Assembly: GCA_964631235.1 (NCBI GenBank)
Contig: CAZVZX010000005.1
Location: 62,001-126,000 of the forward strand
From: JARKPK01 sp964631235
GTDB taxonomy: Bacteria > Planctomycetota > Planctomycetia > Pirellulales > Thermoguttaceae
Reading direction: 5' to 3'
DNA: 64,000 nucleotides
The translations under genes were made by a program, and so were the position numbers. The notes below the pieces were generated by a model. It searched no databases, was not told where the DNA came from, and was given only the letters and a program-made list of their open reading frames with translations. Shown one piece after another: positions 19,116 through 30,390 of this stretch; the first letter of the stretch is position 1, and each line of letters opens with the position of its first letter.

Positions 19116-19210
19116 GTTGCACACAATTGCGAAAGCGGCCGCGCCGGCAACGACGCGGCCGATTGCGTGCAATCCTCGTTTGAACCACGTTCCGTCGTTC
19201 GCGGTTTTAT

Positions 19211-19212
<2 letters not shown>
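19116..19212 (+). repeat. Dispersed 95-bp intergenic repeat, copy B
   Basis: A near-complete copy on the plus strand: CACACAATTGCGAAAGCGGC, then GCAACGACGCGGCCGATTGC and a tail CGTTCGCGGTTTTATTT that runs into the glgB stop codon (TAA, complement at 19211-19213). It occupies most of the 307-bp spacer upstream of the thioesterase gene. Confidence 0.85.
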
Positions 19213-21430
<2,218 letters not shown>

Positions 21431-21783
21431 CACGCTACCTCCCTGCACTTCTATGTCGATGTCTCAGCAATACAACGAAGCAACAATCTGAAGCAATAGT
21501 CTGATGGCGCAATCGCCCCGGCATTTCACGTCGGGCAGTTGCCTGAGTGGAAACAACGCAGTTTGACCCGCGAACAAGTGCCGGAGTCCTCCGCACGCCT
21601 CCCCATTGAGCCCCTGTGCCCGATCGCGAACTCGCTACGCTCGCACCGAAAAATATCTCGTTCCAAAAAAGTTGCACAAAACAACACAGCATCGGATGGT
21701 GCCGCTCCCGACACCGAACAGGTCGGCCGATTGCCGCCCGATCGGTCCACACCGGCGAAGCGAAACCGACCGCGTCAGGCCGC
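21431..21783. other. Gene-free spacer upstream of glgB
   Basis: No convincing coding frame, repeat or hairpin is seen in this spacer, which should contain the glgB promoter. Confidence 0.45.
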
Positions 21784-22449
21784 TCAGGCGGCCTCACGCC
21801 GCGGTTCCGGCTCGCACTGTTCCCATTCGAACCATTCACGAAGCTCGCTGAACAACGCCCGCCTCGGATCTATCGAAAACAAGTGTGCCACTAGGGCGAT
21901 CCTCCGCCGAATGCCGCCGATCAATCGCGACGCTCTGCATTTTACCCAATCTAACCAGTGCGCAAAGTTTGCGGCCCCTTTCCTTTTTGTCGTCCCGTGC
22001 GATCTAAGCAGATCGTCGGGGCGATGGGCTGCATCGAAGCGACGCAAGGCGAATGTCAGTTCATGGCATTGCTGCAAATGGTCAAGTCGCTGCCACAGGT
22101 CGGCGTTCTTTACCGGTGTCCACTGGCCATACGATTCCCACCGCCAGCCGTTTTCGCGCCATTCCGGCAGCCCGTAGCGCACCCCATTTCGGACGTAAGA
22201 GCTTTGAGAAATGACAGTTACGCGAGCTGCGGCATTAATCGACTCGAGCCCGCGAACCGCGGTCAGCAGTTCCAGTCGTTCGCCCCAAACGCCCGGCTCT
22301 TCGTCCTCGGCCTCGAAGACGACTGTCCCGCTCTCATCGCGCACGACGAAACGCCATGCCGAGGGGCGTCCGTGCAAACCGCACAAACAGGTCAGTTGCA
22401 GAGAGGGCAATTCCGCCCGAGACTGGTGTGCCATGGTCGCCCGTTGCAT
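21784..22449 (-). CDS. RNase H-like protein with lost catalytic residues
   Basis: The middle of this 221-residue protein aligns by eye with RNase HI: ERLELLTAVRGLESI matches the helix with the conserved Glu, and VTVISQSSYVRNGV plus PVKNADLWQRLDHL match the STDSQYV and KPVKNVDLWQRLD blocks. Three of the four metal ligands look changed. The first-strand Asp (TDGS) is TCLCG, the Asp of STDS is Gln (ISQS), and the HxGHxxNExxD region is absent. It is therefore probably not a nuclease but may still bind nucleic acid. The last 90 residues are basic and Trp-rich and unlike RNase HI. The start at ATG 22449 or ATG 22434 cannot be separated. Stand-alone gene. Confidence 0.7.
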   Translation of the reverse strand: MQRATMAHQSRAELPSLQLTCLCGLHGRPSAWRFVVRDESGTVVFEAEDEEPGVWGERLELLTAVRGLESINAAARVTVISQSSYVRNGVRYGLPEWRENGWRWESYGQWTPVKNADLWQRLDHLQQCHELTFALRRFDAAHRPDDLLRSHGTTKRKGAANFAHWLDWVKCRASRLIGGIRRRIALVAHLFSIDPRRALFSELREWFEWEQCEPEPRREAA

Positions 22450-23287
22450 TTCGATTTTGATGCAACAGTTAAGACAGCCGCGAGATCAACCCCGCACGGC
22501 GAAAGGGGCCGGCGACGGCCAAACGGATTTGCGGCGAACGAGCAATTCAGGCCCCTTTCGCCGCCATCGCAGACCGCCGAAAACTATCCAATCCCTTTCG
22601 CGGCATCAGTTCATCGGCCGACAATCCATGGCCAAGAGTATCTTCGCATCCTTCAATTTATCTCATCGGCAGCTCTTTCCGTTAATCTCCACACTCTCTG
22701 GCTTATCCATCCTCTTTTTTTCCCAAACAACGACTCCCAGCGTGCCCGACGCTCGGAGCGTAATCAATCCCGTGATTCTGACAAGGCAATGAAGCGCTCA
22801 GAGCAATTTCGACGCCGCTGCGGCCGACGAGTTCTGCATGGATTCGAGCTCAACACCGTTCGCGCGGTCGCGCGTCGAATAAACTCAACCGAAGTCGATC
22901 GCTTCGACGCAGAATCAATCAGACAGTTGACGTCTGCCGCCCCGAAACGCTATCGTGATTGTTGCTCTTACTTTCGTTTTGCCTTGAACTTGCGATCCAC
23001 CGAACGATCGGCTTTCGGGAAACGGCATCGGCTTTCCGGTCGGCTCGCGCTGAATTGATCTGAATAGAGCGCGAAAGACGAAAAGCGTGCAAGAAAGCCG
23101 CGTCGTTGCGACCGCAGCCGCTTTCGTCGTTGTGTGGAACAACCAAGAGAGGATGAGCGTCTAGGCACCCCTCATACGGATCAGAGCAGCGGTGTCGGCC
23201 ACGGCTGCACGGTGCCTGTGCCTCGCGTGTTATTGTCCTCGATTCGTCTTGTCGTCCATTGATCAGAGAATAAAGGAAGATCGGATT
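22450..23287. other. 840-bp spacer holding repeat copy C
   Basis: Divergent promoter region between the RNase H-like gene and the Bax inhibitor-1 gene. Besides the repeat at 23064-23140 and a T-run near 22725 nothing is recognised; the open frames here lack family features. Confidence 0.5.
23064..23140 (-). repeat. Dispersed 95-bp intergenic repeat, copy C
   Basis: A somewhat shortened copy on the minus strand. On the plus strand the order is GCGCGAAAGACGAAAAGCG, GCCGCGTCGTTGCG, GCCGCTTTCG, TTGTGTGGAAC. The head faces the Bax inhibitor-1 gene. Confidence 0.7.
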
Positions 23288-24004
23288 ATGAACCCGTACG
23301 AGAATCCCTACGCAAGTCCGGTGTCGGAAACGGCGGCGATGGCCGCAGCCGATGCGCGTGCTGATTTCATCGTGAAGACCTATTTGCACCTGGCCGGAGC
23401 GATTGCGGCGTTTGTCGGCCTTGAGGCGATTCTACTGAATCTGCCGATCACGGAAACGGCCGTCAGCCTGATGGTCAGCTCGAAATTCGGCTGGCTGATC
23501 GTGCTCTTCGCTTTTATCGGCGTGAGCACGCTGGCAAGCAATTGGGCGTCGTCTGCCACCGATCGGTCAACGCAGTACCTCGGCCTTGGGCTCTACGTGC
23601 TCGCGCAGGCAGTGATTTTCGCCCCGCTGCTTTTTATTGTCCAACGAATCGACCCGGGGATCATTCCGGCGGCCGCCTTCACCACCCTCGGGTTGTTCGG
23701 CGTGTTGACGGCAGTCGTCATGATTTCGCGGAGCGACTTCTCCTACCTGCGTTCGATTCTGATTTTCGGAGGTTTGGCCGCGCTCGGCCTGATTGTCGTC
23801 TCCATCCTATTCCAGTTTGCTCTCGGACCGGTGTTCACCTACGCAATGATCGCGCTGGCCTGCTGCTACATTCTTTACGACACCTCAAATGTGCTGCACC
23901 ATTACCGTATTGGCCAGCATGTTGCGGCTTCGCTTGCGCTGTTTGCGTCGGTTGCCCTGCTGTTTTGGTATATTCTGCGGCTCTTCCTGATGCGTCGCAA
24001 CTGA
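23288..24004 (+). CDS. Bax inhibitor-1/YccA family integral membrane protein
   Basis: A 238-residue protein with about seven hydrophobic membrane segments, consistent with the TMBIM/YccA family. Its members act as pH-gated calcium leak channels (BsYetJ) or modulate FtsH (YccA). The start at ATG 23288 has an AAAGGAAG ribosome site. The short Asn/Tyr/Pro-rich N-terminus (MNPYENPYASP) is cytoplasmic. The family's paired acidic residues in the last helices are represented by YILYDTSNVLHHYR (Asp near residue 200), a well-kept signature. It lies 124 bp before folE on the same strand, and a shared transcript is possible but no functional link is known. Confidence 0.9.
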   Translation: MNPYENPYASPVSETAAMAAADARADFIVKTYLHLAGAIAAFVGLEAILLNLPITETAVSLMVSSKFGWLIVLFAFIGVSTLASNWASSATDRSTQYLGLGLYVLAQAVIFAPLLFIVQRIDPGIIPAAAFTTLGLFGVLTAVVMISRSDFSYLRSILIFGGLAALGLIVVSILFQFALGPVFTYAMIALACCYILYDTSNVLHHYRIGQHVAASLALFASVALLFWYILRLFLMRRN

Positions 24005-24128
24005 CGTGCCGGGACGCCGACGGGATTAGGGCTTCGCAAGCGGTTTGACGGAGCAGAGCAAGGCGTCCGGTTGCCGAAACGCAGTCGAGATAGGCGACAG
24101 CACCATCGGAGAAAAGGCCCAACGCTTT

Positions 24129-24839
24129 ATGAAAGAACATCGATCTGTTTCCGACGCCTCGGGTTCGGATGCTGCGGCAAGGGGAGGAGCGTCGGTTCCA
24201 TCGGAGTCGTCGCGAGAGGCGGCCGCTCGGCTTGCCGATTCGGCGGCCGAGGGCGATAAGAAGCATCTTTTGAAGATTGACCGCGGGCGGATCGAGCGGG
24301 CGGTGCGCGAGATTCTGCTGGCGGTCGGCGAAGATCCCGACCGCGAGGGGCTTCGTGAAACTCCCGCCCGAGTGGCGCGGATGTATGCCGAGCTGTTCGC
24401 CGGCCTGCACGACGACCCGCGGCGGCACTTGGTCAAGTCGTTCCGAGAAAAATGCGATGAAGTGGTGCTCGTGCGCGACATTAGTTTCAACAGCATGTGC
24501 GAGCATCATCTGATGCCGTTCATGGGCAAGGCTCATGTGGCCTACTTGCCCGGTTCGCGTGTTGTCGGGCTAAGCAAGTTGGCTCGCGTAGTCGAGTCCG
24601 TGGCGCGTCGTCCGCAGGTTCAAGAACGCATGACCGAACAGATCGCCGACCTGTTGCAAGACGAATTGCACGCGCGCGGAGTGGCCGTGGTCATCGAAGC
24701 GGTTCATACGTGCATGACCGTGCGCGGCGTGCGGAAGCCCGGCTCGCTCTGCGTTACCTCCGCCATGCGCGGTTGTTTCCGCAACAAGGCTTCGACCCGC
24801 GCCGAATTGATGACGCTGATCTATGGAAATCACCGGTAA
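24129..24839 (+). CDS. folE: GTP cyclohydrolase I
   Basis: FolE converts GTP to 7,8-dihydroneopterin triphosphate, the entry to folate and, in some bacteria, queuosine synthesis. The catalytic domain starts near residue 50 after a Ser/Ala-rich leader. Zn and active-site motifs are intact: SMCEHHLMPF (Cys and His), GLSKLARVVE, and AVHTCMTVRGVRKPGS (second Cys). The C-terminus SAMRGCFRNKASTRAELMTL is typical. The ATG at 24129 gives 236 residues; an upstream TTG at 24045 is also in frame. The following FAD/Fe-S gene starts 60 bp downstream, so the two may be co-transcribed. Confidence 0.95.
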   Translation: MKEHRSVSDASGSDAAARGGASVPSESSREAAARLADSAAEGDKKHLLKIDRGRIERAVREILLAVGEDPDREGLRETPARVARMYAELFAGLHDDPRRHLVKSFREKCDEVVLVRDISFNSMCEHHLMPFMGKAHVAYLPGSRVVGLSKLARVVESVARRPQVQERMTEQIADLLQDELHARGVAVVIEAVHTCMTVRGVRKPGSLCVTSAMRGCFRNKASTRAELMTLIYGNHR

Positions 24840-24899
24840 GATCGCCGAAAACGTCCCCGACGCCGACTTCGATGACCGTTCGTTCGGTCTTCGACTCTG

Positions 24900-27869
24900 A
24901 TGGATCAGATTGATTATCCGCGACAGCGCGCTTTGGACGACCTCCGCGGCCTAGTGCGGGGCGAGGTTCGCGGCAACGCTTCGTTCTTGCAGCTCTACGC
25001 CTCTGATGCGGGGCCGTGCGAAGTCACCCCGCTGGCCGTGGTGCGACCGCGATCGGCCCAAGACGTCGCCGCTTGTGTGCGTTATGCCGCGGAGAACCGG
25101 ATTCCCGTTCACGCGCGCGGGGCCGGCAGCGGGACTTCGGGTGGTGCTGTCGGACCGGGGATCGTCATCGATTTCTCTCGCCATCTGCGGCGGATTGTTC
25201 GCCTCGAAGGAGAACGAGTACGTGTTCAGGCCGGGGCCGTGATCGAACGGGTCGATGCGGCGCTTGCGTCTTGTCAGCAATGCGTCGGACCCGATCCGCC
25301 CTCGTACTCGGCGACGACCATCGGCGGAATGATCGGCGTCGATGCTTCGGGGCCGCACTGGCCGTTGTTCGGCGCAATGCACGACCATCTGGAACGGGTC
25401 GAGGCGGTTTTGGCCGACGGATCGATTGTCGTGTTGGGGGCCGAGCCGATCCCGGCAGCCGCCACGACCCCGACGCGGGTGAGCCAACTCGCCGCCGATG
25501 TGGCCACCATCTTTCGGCGGCATGCCGCCACGGTGGCTGCCGCCGGCCCCAGTTGGCCCGGCGGACGGCACGGCTACCATTTGGCTCGCGTGTTGTGCGA
25601 CGACCACATCGACTTCCCGCGTTTACTCTGCGGCTCGGAAGGAACACTCGCGCTGGTGACCGAGGCGACACTGAAGACCTCGGCCCTGCCCCGCCACCAC
25701 GGAGCGAGCCTGCTCGTCTTCGACAGCTTGGAACGAGCGGCAACGGCCGTCCCGCCACTGCTCGCCCGAGCGCCGGCGGCCTGCTGCCTTTTCGATCGCC
25801 GACAACTGAGCATTGTGCGTGAAACGTGCGAACCGCTGGAACGATGGATTCCCTCGGGCGCGGAAGCGGCAATTCTCGTCGAGCTCGTCGCCGACGACGC
25901 CATGCAACTGCGCGACGCAATGGCCGAGCTCGTCGATGAATCGCTGCGAAGCGGCGGCGCGTCGGCCGCCCGAAAGGCGTTCGATCCGGAAAGCCTGCAA
26001 CTGCTCCGCAGCATCGAGCATCGAGCTGAAGCCGTTTTGAGCCGCTCGCGAAATCGACTGCGGCCCGTCGCCTTGATCGAAGACGCGGCTGTTCCGCCCG
26101 AACGGCTGGCCGAATTTCTGCCGCGGGCGCAAATCGTGCTCAGACGGCATGAGTTCACTGCGGCGTTTGCGTGTCATGCCGCCCAGGGAGTGGTCCGCAT
26201 CCAACCATTGGCCGACCTTGCCGACGACCTTCCGCGCTTGCTTCGTTTGGCCGACGACTATTTTGCCGAGGTGTTTGCCTTGGGCGGATGCATCGGCGCC
26301 ACGCGCGGCAACGGACTGACGCGCAGCGGTGTGCTTCGCTCGCACCTCGGGCCGTGCTACGACGTGCTCTGCGAGATCAAAGCGGCATTCGATCCCAACC
26401 ACTTGCTCAATCCCGGAAAAATCATCGGCAGCGATGCCGAAATACTGGTCCGCAACGCACTGCCGCCGGTCCGGTGCCCGGGGCGCGCGGATCTTGCGTC
26501 CAATGAGCACGACGCACCGAATCGCGATGTCATTCAGTTGCAGACGGGATGGAATGCGGAACCGCTGTGCGACGACGCGGCCGACTGCGTTCGCTGTGCT
26601 CAATGCCGAACACAGTCCCCGCACCAGCGCATGTGCCCGATCTTACGCTTCGCCCCCAGCGAAGAAGCGTCGCCCCGCGCCAAGGCGAATCTGGTTCGCG
26701 GACTGATTAGCGGGCGGATCGCCCCGTCGGAGCTCGCCGGCGATGCCTGCCGGGCCATCCTCGATCTGTGCGTGCATTGCCATTGCTGCCGCATCGAGTG
26801 TCCCTCACGAGTCGATATCCCGCGGTTGGTTCGCGAGAGCAAGGCGGCTCATCAGCGTGCTCGCGGCATGTCGCGCAGCCTTTGGGTTACCACTCACCTG
26901 CCGCTGTTGGCCGCCTTGGGGCGTCCCGTCTGGCCGCTGGTGAATTGGGCGCTGGGCAATCGGTGGGCGCGCTGGCTGCTCGAACGGACGCTGGGCATTG
27001 CGCAGAACCGCAAATTGCCGCGGCTGGCGCCGCGCACGTTTCTCCGCAGGGCGGCGCGAAGCAAGCTCACCCGCATGGTGCGGCGCGAAGGCAGAAAGGT
27101 CGCCTACTTCGTCGATTGTTTCGCCAACGATTTCGATCCCGTTCTCGGCGAAGCCTTTGTCCGCATTCTCAAACGAAACGGCATTGCCGTCTTCGTTCCA
27201 CCGACGCAAACACAGTCGGGAATGCCGGCGATCGCCTGCGGCGCCGTCGATCAAGCAATCGCTTTGGCGCGCCGCAACGTAGCGGCCCTCGCCGAGGCAG
27301 TTCGCCAAGGCTACGAAGTGGTGGCTACCGAGCCGGCCGCCGCGCTTTGCCTGAAGCGCGAGTACCCGCAACTGCTCGAAAACGACGACGATGCCCTGCT
27401 CGTCGCACAGCATAGCCATGAAGCCTGTTCGTACTTGTGGCAACTGCACGTTACCGGTGAGTTGCAGCTCGATCTGCGGCCGATGAACCTGACCGTCGGA
27501 TACCATCTGCCGTGCCACCTGATGGCGCTTGAGGTGGGCTCGCCCGGCGAACAACTGCTGCGACTGATTCCCGGTTTGCATGTGTGCCGGCTGGAAGAAG
27601 GATGCTCAGGCATGGCGGGCACGTTCGGCCTGTTGCACCAGAACTATCGCAACAGCCTTCGTGCCGGCTGGAATCTCATTGCCCGCGTCCGCGAACCGCG
27701 CATCCAGCTTTGTTCCACCGAATGCTCCGCATGCAAGATGCAAATGGAGCAGGGCACCACCAAACCGACCATCCACCCGCTGAAGCTTCTTGCCGTTGCC
27801 TACGATCTGCTGCCCGGCGGCGATCAACTGATCAACTCGGTCGGCATGGAGCGATTGATCACCAAATAA
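24900..27869 (+). CDS. FAD-linked oxidase fused to Fe-S/CCG reductase (GlcD-GlcF / D-lactate dehydrogenase type)
   Basis: A 989-residue fusion that should oxidise a 2-hydroxy acid such as D-lactate or glycolate and pass electrons to quinone. Residues 40-250 form a PCMH-type FAD domain (VHARGAGSGTSGGAVGPGIV), and residues up to about 510 form the FAD-oxidase C-domain ending with AAFDPNHLLNPGKI. Two ferredoxin motifs follow: CVRCAQCRTQSPHQRMCP and CVHCHCCRIECP. The C-terminal part carries the CCG-type cysteine region (YHLPCHL, EEGCSGMAGTFG, STECSACKMQME). Fusing what are separate subunits in GlcDF is known in other bacteria. Substrate specificity is not readable. Confidence 0.88.
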   Translation: MDQIDYPRQRALDDLRGLVRGEVRGNASFLQLYASDAGPCEVTPLAVVRPRSAQDVAACVRYAAENRIPVHARGAGSGTSGGAVGPGIVIDFSRHLRRIVRLEGERVRVQAGAVIERVDAALASCQQCVGPDPPSYSATTIGGMIGVDASGPHWPLFGAMHDHLERVEAVLADGSIVVLGAEPIPAAATTPTRVSQLAADVATIFRRHAATVAAAGPSWPGGRHGYHLARVLCDDHIDFPRLLCGSEGTLALVTEATLKTSALPRHHGASLLVFDSLERAATAVPPLLARAPAACCLFDRRQLSIVRETCEPLERWIPSGAEAAILVELVADDAMQLRDAMAELVDESLRSGGASAARKAFDPESLQLLRSIEHRAEAVLSRSRNRLRPVALIEDAAVPPERLAEFLPRAQIVLRRHEFTAAFACHAAQGVVRIQPLADLADDLPRLLRLADDYFAEVFALGGCIGATRGNGLTRSGVLRSHLGPCYDVLCEIKAAFDPNHLLNPGKIIGSDAEILVRNALPPVRCPGRADLASNEHDAPNRDVIQLQTGWNAEPLCDDAADCVRCAQCRTQSPHQRMCPILRFAPSEEASPRAKANLVRGLISGRIAPSELAGDACRAILDLCVHCHCCRIECPSRVDIPRLVRESKAAHQRARGMSRSLWVTTHLPLLAALGRPVWPLVNWALGNRWARWLLERTLGIAQNRKLPRLAPRTFLRRAARSKLTRMVRREGRKVAYFVDCFANDFDPVLGEAFVRILKRNGIAVFVPPTQTQSGMPAIACGAVDQAIALARRNVAALAEAVRQGYEVVATEPAAALCLKREYPQLLENDDDALLVAQHSHEACSYLWQLHVTGELQLDLRPMNLTVGYHLPCHLMALEVGSPGEQLLRLIPGLHVCRLEEGCSGMAGTFGLLHQNYRNSLRAGWNLIARVREPRIQLCSTECSACKMQMEQGTTKPTIHPLKLLAVAYDLLPGGDQLINSVGMERLITK

Positions 27870-28108
27870 GGCCGTTCGCTCCGCCGCAGGCCGCCCAAGC
27901 GGCAGATGCCGCCCAAAAACCCGTTGATGCGGCTCGCAGTCGTCGCGCGGCACGCGACCTGACGCTTGACAGGCCCGCCCCCCGGGCATCATCATGACCA
28001 ATCAATTCGCGGTCGGTCGAACAGAATCGCCAATCGGTTTCCTGTTCGTGCCGAACGCACACCCCGCGGCCAACTCGTCCCTGTGGGCTTCAGGAGAACT
28101 GTGGGCTT

Positions 28109-28212
28109 GCAGCCCGTTGAAAAATCTCCAAAGGTGGTAGGTGCTAGCATCGAAACGCTCGGGAAAAACACGGCCAGCAGTGCTCGCAAAGCAGACTTCT
28201 TCAACGGGCTGC
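28109..28212. repeat. MITE-like inverted-repeat element, copy 2
   Basis: A 104-bp element with terminal inverted repeat GCAGCCCGTTGAAAAA / TTCTTCAACGGGCTGC (15 of 16 bases pair). Its right half shares the GAAAA..ACGGCC..AGC segment with copy 1 at 2245-2341. Non-coding. Confidence 0.7.
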
Positions 28213-28261
28213 CAAGGTCGCCGAACGAGCGGCCTGCTGCGGCGGACGGTCCGCTAGATGG

Positions 28262-28358
28262 TTACAAGAGATTGCGCAATCGGCCGCGGGGCGATACGCA
28301 GCGGCCTTTTTGCGTGCTGTTCCCGTTTGAACTGTTTTCCGTTGTTCGCGTTTACATT
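28262..28358 (+). repeat. Dispersed 95-bp intergenic repeat, copy D
   Basis: A diverged copy: GATTGCGCAATCGGCCGC, then GCAGCGGCC, TGCGTGCTGTTCCCGTTTGA, and tail ACTGTTTTCCGTTGTTCGCG. It lies 92 bp before the YkgJ-like gene, tail toward the gene. Confidence 0.7.
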
Positions 28359-28450
28359 AAGTGCATCGGCGGCGGCTGTCCGGTTGCAGCCGCTTTCCGC
28401 GGCCGGCAGACACAATCGGCCCTTAGTAATCGAACGATCCTCATTCTCTC

Positions 28451-28900
28451 ATGACTCGATCAACACCATCGACTAATCACATCATCGACAAGAAGCCTTG
28501 GTACTCGGGCGGCTTGCGATTCGAGTGTACTGGCTGTGGCGATTGCTGCACCGGCGCTCCCGGCTATGTTTGGGTGACTGGCTCAGAGATTGCCGCATTG
28601 GCGAATTTGTGCGGTCTCGCCGTCGAAGAATTCGAAGCAAAATATGTTCGCACGGTCGGGATCCGCAAGAGCCTGATTGAGTTCGACAACGGCGACTGCG
28701 TTTTCTTCGACAATCGTTCGCGAAGGTGCCGGGTGTACAAGGCACGCCCCCGGCAGTGCCGCACCTGGCCGTTCTGGCCCTCGAACCTCAAATCGCCATC
28801 AGCCTGGCGTGCCATGGCGGATCACTGCCCCGGGGCCAATTGCGGAAAGCTGATCCCGCTTGAAGAAATCGAACGTCGGGCAGGCGAGATGGATGTTTGA
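28451..28900 (+). CDS. YkgJ family cysteine cluster protein
   Basis: A 149-residue protein of the zinc/iron-chelating CxxCxxCC family (PF03692 type). The signature FECTGCGDCCTGAPGYVWV is at about residues 25-43. The later conserved cysteines are at GDCVFFDNRSRRCRVYKARP, RQCRTWPFWP and DHCPGANC. The pattern suggests a bound metal or Fe-S cluster; the biochemical role of the family is poorly known. The start at ATG 28451 follows the spacer with repeat D. No operon partner is visible. Confidence 0.9.
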   Translation: MTRSTPSTNHIIDKKPWYSGGLRFECTGCGDCCTGAPGYVWVTGSEIAALANLCGLAVEEFEAKYVRTVGIRKSLIEFDNGDCVFFDNRSRRCRVYKARPRQCRTWPFWPSNLKSPSAWRAMADHCPGANCGKLIPLEEIERRAGEMDV

Positions 28901-29617
28901 CCGCCCGTTGCGCACGTCGCCCTTTCCGCCGGGTCGGTCCGGCCGGACCGTGCCCAAGATACTGTCGCACCGCGTCTCTTGTCGTTTCTCGCGATCGTTG
29001 ACGCCGTTCGACTGACAACGTTCCGGCACGGAAACCGTATCGTGTCGATCTTCCTCTGCGTCCTCCGCGTCGTCCGCGTTCGGCGGTCCGACGTCGGGCG
29101 TCTTGACGCAAAAAGCCCCCCTTTCGCTGGGATTCCTCAAGGAATGCCCACAGACGGACTGTCAGCCGAGTTCGATTCGAACCGGTCACGTTTGTCGGTC
29201 GTGTCGATCAGAGAAAATATTCCGTCTGGTTGAAGTTTGGCGATTGTTCGGCCGATAAAGGGATCAGCCTGTTGGTCGAGTACCGCGTAGGCCCCAGTTC
29301 CGTCCAGCCAGACTGTTGACAGACTGAAGGCGCTCAAACCGTTGTTTGCCAACGATTTCTGACGCCCGGCCTTTCGGCGGCTTTCGTTTCAACGGCTTCA
29401 AGTTCTTTGACAATTAGCATTTGCGACACCGTACCGGAGGTACTCTCTCGGTCGAAGTTGGCATGAGCTTTTCGGCCGACCGACCGAGGGAAACCAAGAG
29501 TTGCGGCGATTACTCTTGACACTAATCGTTATGCCATATACATTTGAGACATGTGCGGCATTTCGAGCAAGTGGCCGGCGATCGACCGGCGCGTTCGCTT
29601 GATAGGAGACTCTCGCC
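28901..29617. other. 717-bp spacer, no gene recognised
   Basis: Contains a 16-bp perfect palindrome at 28935-28950 (CGGTCCGGCCGGACCG) and a pyrimidine-rich stretch near 29057-29084 (CTGCGTCCTCCGCGTCGTCC). The HU promoter should lie in its right half, but no clear promoter boxes stand out. Confidence 0.45.
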
Positions 29618-29983
29618 GTGACCAAGAAAGATATCGTTCGCACGATCGCCGACCAATCGAATCTGACACAGCTCGAGACCAAAGCGCTCGTTCAGAAGAC
29701 GTTTGATGCGATCGTGCAAACCTTGGTGGCAGAGCGACGAATCGAGCTGCGAAACTTCGGTGTGTTTGAGGTTAAGAAGCGGGCCCCGCGAAAGGCTCGC
29801 AACCCTCGGACGGGCGAAAAGGTGTTCGTCGAAGAGAAATACGTCGTAACCTTCAAGCCCGGCAAGCGGATGGAAGAAGAAGTCCGTAAGCTGGACGAAG
29901 CGGAACGCCAACAAGCAAACGGCGGGCCGGCGACTCCTTCCGCAGAAACGCTCGATTCCACGGCAGTCGCTCCGCAGCAATAA
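29618..29983 (+). CDS. HU-family DNA-binding protein
   Basis: A nucleoid-associated HU/IHF-type protein of 121 residues. The GTG start at 29618 has AGGAGA upstream. The HU signature is RNFGVFEVKKRAPRKARNPR with TGEKVFVEEKYVVTFKPGKR (about residues 45-85), including the beta-arm Arg/Asn/Pro that inserts into the minor groove. The N-terminal helical pair (MTKKDIVRTIADQSNL) is standard. The acidic and Ala/Thr/Ser-rich tail of about 30 residues is longer than in E. coli HU. It should bend and compact DNA as a dimer. It precedes a small lipoprotein gene by 188 bp. Confidence 0.93.
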   Translation: MTKKDIVRTIADQSNLTQLETKALVQKTFDAIVQTLVAERRIELRNFGVFEVKKRAPRKARNPRTGEKVFVEEKYVVTFKPGKRMEEEVRKLDEAERQQANGGPATPSAETLDSTAVAPQQ

Positions 29984-30171
29984 CTGCTGACGGTGCAAAT
30001 CGGCTGATCGTCTGCCCCCTGCTTGCTCGGGGTGTGGCGGTTGCGTCTTTCCCTCCTCCGACTGGCGGCTACGCCAAGTGATTTCCTTTTCAGGAATTGC
30101 TTCGGCGGCCTCTCTGGCCACCGTCACGGATTCGCAAATGCTTCGCGAATACCTTCATGGAGGAGTTTTCC

Positions 30172-30390
30172 ATGCGTAAAATCTTGTTGGTGCTGACCTT
30201 GGGAATGCTGCTCAGCTCGTCCACCGGGTGTCTCATCCCGATGTACTCCGCTGAACCGGCCCGCCGCACGCGGCAATTGCAGAACACCTCCGAAGATCTG
30301 CGATTGATCCTCGACGAGTGGGAACGGCTCTGGTTCCTCGATCAGCCGTCGCACACTACTCCGTACCGAACGCACGGCGGATTGATCTAG
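30172..30390 (+). CDS. Small lipoprotein of 72 residues
   Basis: The start at ATG 30172 has GGAGGAG upstream. The N-terminus MRKILLVLTLGMLLSSSTGC is a lipoprotein signal with lipobox SSTGC, giving a lipid-modified Cys at residue 20. The mature part is only about 53 residues, has Arg/Glu/Leu-rich helical character (EDLRLILDEWERLWFLDQPS), and ends THGGLI. I recognise no characterised family. It is probably an envelope protein of unknown role. Confidence 0.75.
   Translation: MRKILLVLTLGMLLSSSTGCLIPMYSAEPARRTRQLQNTSEDLRLILDEWERLWFLDQPSHTTPYRTHGGLI

Larger units (their letters stand above)
27870..28450. other. Spacer with two repeat elements
   Basis: Holds the MITE-like copy 2 and repeat copy D in tandem, directly upstream of the YkgJ-like gene. 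No gene is seen. Confidence 0.5.

Noticed and set aside
28901..29617. A possible regulatory RNA or tRNA before HU
   Set aside because: Only a 16-bp palindrome and a pyrimidine-rich stretch were seen; no cloverleaf or riboswitch pattern.
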